Shown here piece by piece: positions 46,354-48,811 of a DNA stretch of 48,811 bases. Source of the stretch: Rubripirellula sp. (GTDB lineage: Bacteria > Planctomycetota > Planctomycetia > Pirellulales > Pirellulaceae); contig JAPKCI010000019.1 in NCBI GenBank assembly GCA_028823035.1, forward strand, positions 1 to 48,811, given 5' to 3'. The position numbers and the translations under genes were made by a program. Each line of letters begins with the position of its first letter. Position 1 is the first letter of the stretch. The notes below the pieces were generated by a model. It worked only from the letters and a program-made list of their open reading frames with translations. It searched no databases and had not been told where the DNA came from.

Positions 46354-47034
46354 CAGGTACATCACGACGAATAGCAAAGTTCCAATAGTACACACGAACA
46401 AACCTTTGCGACGACGCAAGCGAAGAAAGAAGATCAACAGAAATCCTGTCATAGCCACCAGCGTTCCAATGACGACCGACAGATCAATCACCCACGACCA
46501 CCTTTGCCCGGTGTTCCGACCCTTGTGCAAATCATTCATGACGGTGACCAAATCATTCGTAGTGATATAAACGGAGTAGTCCCCCGTCATCCGCTTGACT
46601 CTGGCGATTGCGACGTAGCCCGGCCCCTGAAAAGTCAACTCGCACTCATCTTCAAAGGCGAGAAAATCAGATACTTTGCCGCGAATCCTGTGCCTGTCGC
46701 GGAGAAACTCGGAGATTTCCAACTTGGACACGGCATGCGAGAAATCGTATTCATCCCAATCCTCAGGAGGTCTGGATCCCGTATCCAACCAATCAATCGT
46801 CATCTGACCTTTCACCTGCACCGTTTTCTCGGCAAAGAACCAATCCGGGTGGTTCAGCGTTAAGCCGGTTACGCTAAAGAACAGAATGACCGCGAGACCG
46901 ATCATCGATAGATAAATATGAAACCACCGACTCCATGACGCCAAAAAGCGACGAGTTCGCTTGACGGGTGGTTTACCACGGGGCCGCGTGTTTGCTGCCT
47001 TATCGCTACTGGAAGACTCGCTTGCCGAATTCAT
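46339..47034 (-). CDS. PepSY-associated membrane protein
   Basis: About 231 residues. The ATG at 47034 lies 10 bases after the DUF2271 stop and gives a polar, basic N-terminus; the frame is open 42 bases further into the upstream gene. Two helices frame the protein: WFHIYLSMIGLAVILFFSVTGLTLNH (first, with the PepSY-TM FHxxxS pattern) and VIDLSVVIGTLVAMTGFLLIFFL, followed by a third near the C-terminus (LFVCTIGTLLFVVMYLF). Between them is a periplasmic loop with GKVSDFLAFEDECELTFQG and NDLHKGRNTGQRWSWVIDL, matching PepSY_TM-like proteins. Such proteins often sit with DUF2271 and ApbE genes and may move electrons across the membrane to flavinylated domains (inference). Confidence 0.88.
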   Translation of the reverse strand: MNSASESSSSDKAANTRPRGKPPVKRTRRFLASWSRWFHIYLSMIGLAVILFFSVTGLTLNHPDWFFAEKTVQVKGQMTIDWLDTGSRPPEDWDEYDFSHAVSKLEISEFLRDRHRIRGKVSDFLAFEDECELTFQGPGYVAIARVKRMTGDYSVYITTNDLVTVMNDLHKGRNTGQRWSWVIDLSVVIGTLVAMTGFLLIFFLRLRRRKGLFVCTIGTLLFVVMYLFATK

Positions 47035-47044
47035 CTTGAACCGA

Positions 47045-47602
47045 TCACTTTGCCCGAAAACGAATACTGGCCGCACTGATTTCCTGATTGGGATTTAACG
47101 TCTTCTCAAACGACTGACTGAAATCAAATTTGTGCTTGATCAACTGATAGGACCCATGCTCGCGCGCTGCCTCGATCAAAAGGCTGTACTGTCCCGGCTT
47201 GACCATGTCTCCACTGTCATCTTTTCCATTCCAGACAACCCGGTATTTGCCGGGATTCCGTGTTGGCTTTGAAACTGTCCTGATCAGGTCTTTCTCATCC
47301 ACCAACTGCCGCATCTGATCATCGGCGTACCAGCGTCTGAGATCGCGGTACCAACGTGGGCCCGGAATGTTTTGCATCAGAAACAGACTTAGTGTTTTCA
47401 CTGCCAACCCATCTTTATCCTCGACCCAAACGGCAACGTATGGACGTCGATAACGCCGAGAATCCTGCGGCTTAGCGATCTCGAACTGCACTAACATTTC
47501 AGGTAAAGCCTGTGCATTTTCAGCCGAGGCAGTGTTTGCCGTTGCTGACTTGCCAACGTCCTGTGGCCAATTCGCACTCGTTGCAACGACACCAGCAGGC
47601 AT
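47045..47602 (-). pseudogene. DUF2271 segment, in a different frame from the ApbE core
   Basis: About 185 residues matching DUF2271: LPEMLVQFEIAKPQ, RRPYVAVWVEDKDGLAVKTL, WYRDLRRWYADDQ, TRNPGKYRVVWNGKDDSGD and KPGQYSLLIEAAREHG. It has no signal peptide or start of its own; residues before it (TSANWPQDVG) look like the continuation of the ApbE protein, so the ancestral gene was probably an ApbE-DUF2271 fusion. The frame differs by one from the ApbE core but equals that of the ApbE N-terminus. Whether it is translated, for example by frameshifting, is unknown. DUF2271 proteins are usually exported. Confidence 0.7.
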
Positions 47603-48580
47603 TCGACACCTGGCAAAGAGTTGACAAGCCGGATGCTGTCCGAGACCGACAACACATTGCAAATCGTGGCAACGACATCGGCTGTGCTTGCTACGTCAGC
47701 AAGCACTGTCGCACTGGTCGTCTGCGTCACCGGAATGCCGGTCCTGGGGTCAATGATGTGCGAATACGATTGACCGGCGACGTTGAAGGCACGTTCCGAG
47801 TTGCCACTGGTGGCGACTGCACCCTCTGTCACCCTGAGCGAGCCAATCCCCACGGAACCGATCGCATCAGTCAACGGGTTGGCGATCTCTACATCGACTG
47901 ATAGCGCACCCGCAACACGAATGTCACCACCAATGTTAACCATCACGCCTGCGATTTTGGAACTTGAATCCAGCATCCTGGATGCAACCTTATCAAGAAT
48001 GACACCCTTGGCAATGGCGTTCAGAGACAGTGGAACAGCCGAGGTTCTCTGGACCTGAAGCGCCGCCTTGTCGATCCGCCAGTGTCCTTGGCCAATTGTT
48101 TGCAGATCCGCAGCGATCTGATCCTTGCCCGGCGGTACCCCCCGTCGCGCAGCGTCTCTCCAGGCAGCAGACAATTTTTCAACGGCAGGATTGAACACGC
48201 CGCCACTGGTAATGCGCCCACAGATCACACAGATCACACAGATCACACAGATCACACAGATCACACAGATCAAGCATCAAAGCAAGCTCAACAGAGATCG
48301 TCTGTGACTGCCCACGATTGGCATTCACCAATTGCGAGAACTCACTGTTCTGATCGTAGTGACTGTAGATCGCGGTGAGCCGATCAACCTCGGCAAGGGC
48401 GGATTTTTCCGCCCCTGATGCTGCGTCCGCATCCGAAGCAATGACACGCAACTCAAATGAAGTTCCGAGAACGTTCTCATGAAAGAATGCGTGCTCGTCA
48501 GCAGCAGAAAATTCTGCCAACGATGCGGCCAGCAACCAAACGGAGCAAACACAAATCCAAAGGTTGGGCATAGGAGACAC
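47491..48580 (-). pseudogene. apbE: ApbE-like FAD:protein FMN transferase, frame disrupted at a tandem repeat
   Basis: ApbE attaches FMN to Thr of exported flavoproteins. The N-terminus (48580 down to about 48272) has a signal peptide (LWICVCSVWLLAASLAEFSA) and ENVLGTSFELRVIA, EVDRLTAIYSHYDQNSEFSQ. The frame then enters a 9-bp repeat encoding CDL six times and runs into a stop at 48179. The ApbE core continues in the next frame: ITSGGVFNPAVEKL, LNAIAKGVILDKVASRML, VMVNIGGDIRVAG, SHIIDPRTGIPVTQ and STADVVATICNV. Near 47600 the frame shifts back into the DUF2271 segment. Both disruptions could be genuine decay, sequencing errors or, less likely, programmed frameshifts. Confidence 0.85.
48221..48272. 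repeat. 9-bp tandem repeat, about 5.8 copies, inside the ApbE gene
   Basis: CAGATCACA repeats without any mismatch from 48221 to 48272. On the minus strand it reads as CDL or VIC repeats depending on frame. It sits where the ApbE coding frame changes. Comparable ApbE proteins have only a few residues between the preceding helix and the GGxFxP segment, so the array is an insertion or expansion. Confidence 0.97.
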
Positions 48581-48631
48581 AGCAGGCAGTGGCAGATAAA
48601 AAAACGCAGAAACGATTGAATGATTCCGAAC

Positions 48632-48665
48632 AAAAACCCTACGGTCGACCCGACGCAGGGTTTTT
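48632..48665 (-). terminator. Intrinsic terminator after the Gly-rich gene
   Basis: AAAAACCCT (48632-48640) and AGGGTTTTT (48657-48665) pair across a 16-base loop. Read on the minus strand, the hairpin ends in a T-run about 40 bases after the stop of the Gly-rich gene and before the ApbE start, so it should separate the two transcripts. The stem is partly A-T, so strength is moderate. Confidence 0.65.
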
Positions 48666-48702
48666 ACGGTTCAACGTTTCAGTTCACGCGAGTGAAGACG
48701 AT

Positions 48703-48811
48703 TCATTCAGAAGGAGGCCGTCGAGGACGGTCACCCTCTGGAGCCGGGCTACCAGCGCCACCCGGACCTCGACCACCAGCGCCACCCGGACCTCGACCAC
48801 CAGCGCCACCC
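48703..48811 (-). CDS. C-terminal end of a Gly-rich repeat protein (5' partial)
   Basis: Only the last ~35 codons are inside the window. Read on the minus strand to the TGA at 48703-48705, the protein ends GGAGSPAPEGDRPRRPPSE after two copies of GGAGGRGP. The DNA below it is a 24-bp repeat. Gly-rich tails of this kind are common on exported planctomycete proteins. The frame choice rests on composition and on the terminator placed just downstream; another frame is also open. Function cannot be stated. Confidence 0.45.
   Translation of the reverse strand, partial: GGAGGRGPGGAGGRGPGGAGSPAPEGDRPRRPPSE
48747..48811. repeat. 24-bp tandem repeat, at least 2.6 copies, running off the window
   Basis: The unit contains CCAGCGCCACCCGG followed by ACCTCGACCA and repeats with a 24-bp period up to the last base of the window. 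It is in frame with the Gly-rich C-terminus and encodes GGAGGRGP on the minus strand. The full copy number cannot be seen. Confidence 0.85.

Noticed and set aside
47034-47062. CAAAGTGA at the DUF2271 stop resembling the CAAAGTGA at the PepSY stop
   Set aside because: Only about 8 bases in common with a similar CGGTTC after it; too short to claim a shared gene-end element without a wider search.
48221-48272. CRISPR-like array at the 9-bp repeat, or at any other repeat block
   Set aside because: All arrays here are head-to-tail tandem repeats with no unique spacers, and no cas gene is present.

Overview
The window reads as chromosome from a planctomycete, most like the Pirellulaceae/Rhodopirellula type. 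The call rests on gene content. There are three secreted sulfatases plus a sulfatase remnant, and two PSD-type cytochrome proteins (PSCyt1/PSD3/PSD5/PSD4/PSCyt3/PSD2, i.e. DUF1587/1595/1592/1588/1585). Each of those is paired with a DUF1552 protein. There are also 'Pirellula/Verrucomicrobium-type' heme-binding and dehydrogenase domains, a ThuA domain, a DUF1961 domain, VCBS repeats and many CxxCH heme sites. Most genes encode exported proteins with Sec, lipoprotein or Tat-type leaders. No tRNA, rRNA, CRISPR array, transposase or phage gene was recognised.

Layout. 1-8831 (+): the end of a cytochrome c/ankyrin fusion, a sulfatase with a C-terminal discoidin-like domain, a six-heme cytochrome and a beta-propeller protein. 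8961-9781 (-): two small membrane proteins (DUF2752, DUF4190). 10272-12340 (+): an iduronate-2-sulfatase-like enzyme followed by a chimeric, decayed sulfatase remnant. 12368-16776 (-): a tight operon of HEAT/heme protein, dehydrogenase-like propeller and ThuA protein. 17573-23680 (+): a complete RND efflux operon in the order permease, adaptor, TolC-like channel. 23749-34174 (-): PSD(LamG)-DUF1552-PQQ propeller-PSD-DUF1552, two paralogous modules around a propeller. 34513-37239 (+): a Tat-exported beta-helix protein and a glycosyltransferase-like protein. 37473-38975 (-): a third sulfatase. 39195-40277 (+): a bestrophin-like channel. 40420-48811 (-): DUF1961/VCBS protein, lactonase, SOUL heme protein, M20 peptidase, PepSY membrane protein, a frame-disrupted ApbE-DUF2271 gene and the tail of a Gly-rich protein.

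How the genes may work together (inference): sulfatases, beta-helix, discoidin and LamG domains point to processing of sulfated polysaccharide outside the cytoplasm. The heme proteins and propellers look like oxidoreductase partners in the same compartment. PepSY plus ApbE/DUF2271 suggests an extracytoplasmic flavin-linked redox unit, although its ApbE gene is broken in this sequence.

The most unusual layer is not a gene family. The window carries about a dozen different short tandem repeats (9-24 bp units, plus one 80-bp duplication). In at least three genes (glycosyltransferase, third sulfatase, PepSY protein) the repeat straddles the stop codon, so the stop and last codons are copied downstream in tandem. 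Another repeat lies exactly where the ApbE gene loses its frame. The sulfatase remnant is a mosaic of an old diverged paralogue and a near-identical recent copy of the neighbouring sulfatase/ThuA 3' junction. Together these suggest frequent local tandem duplication, often at gene ends. All statements come from reading the sequence; no database search was run.
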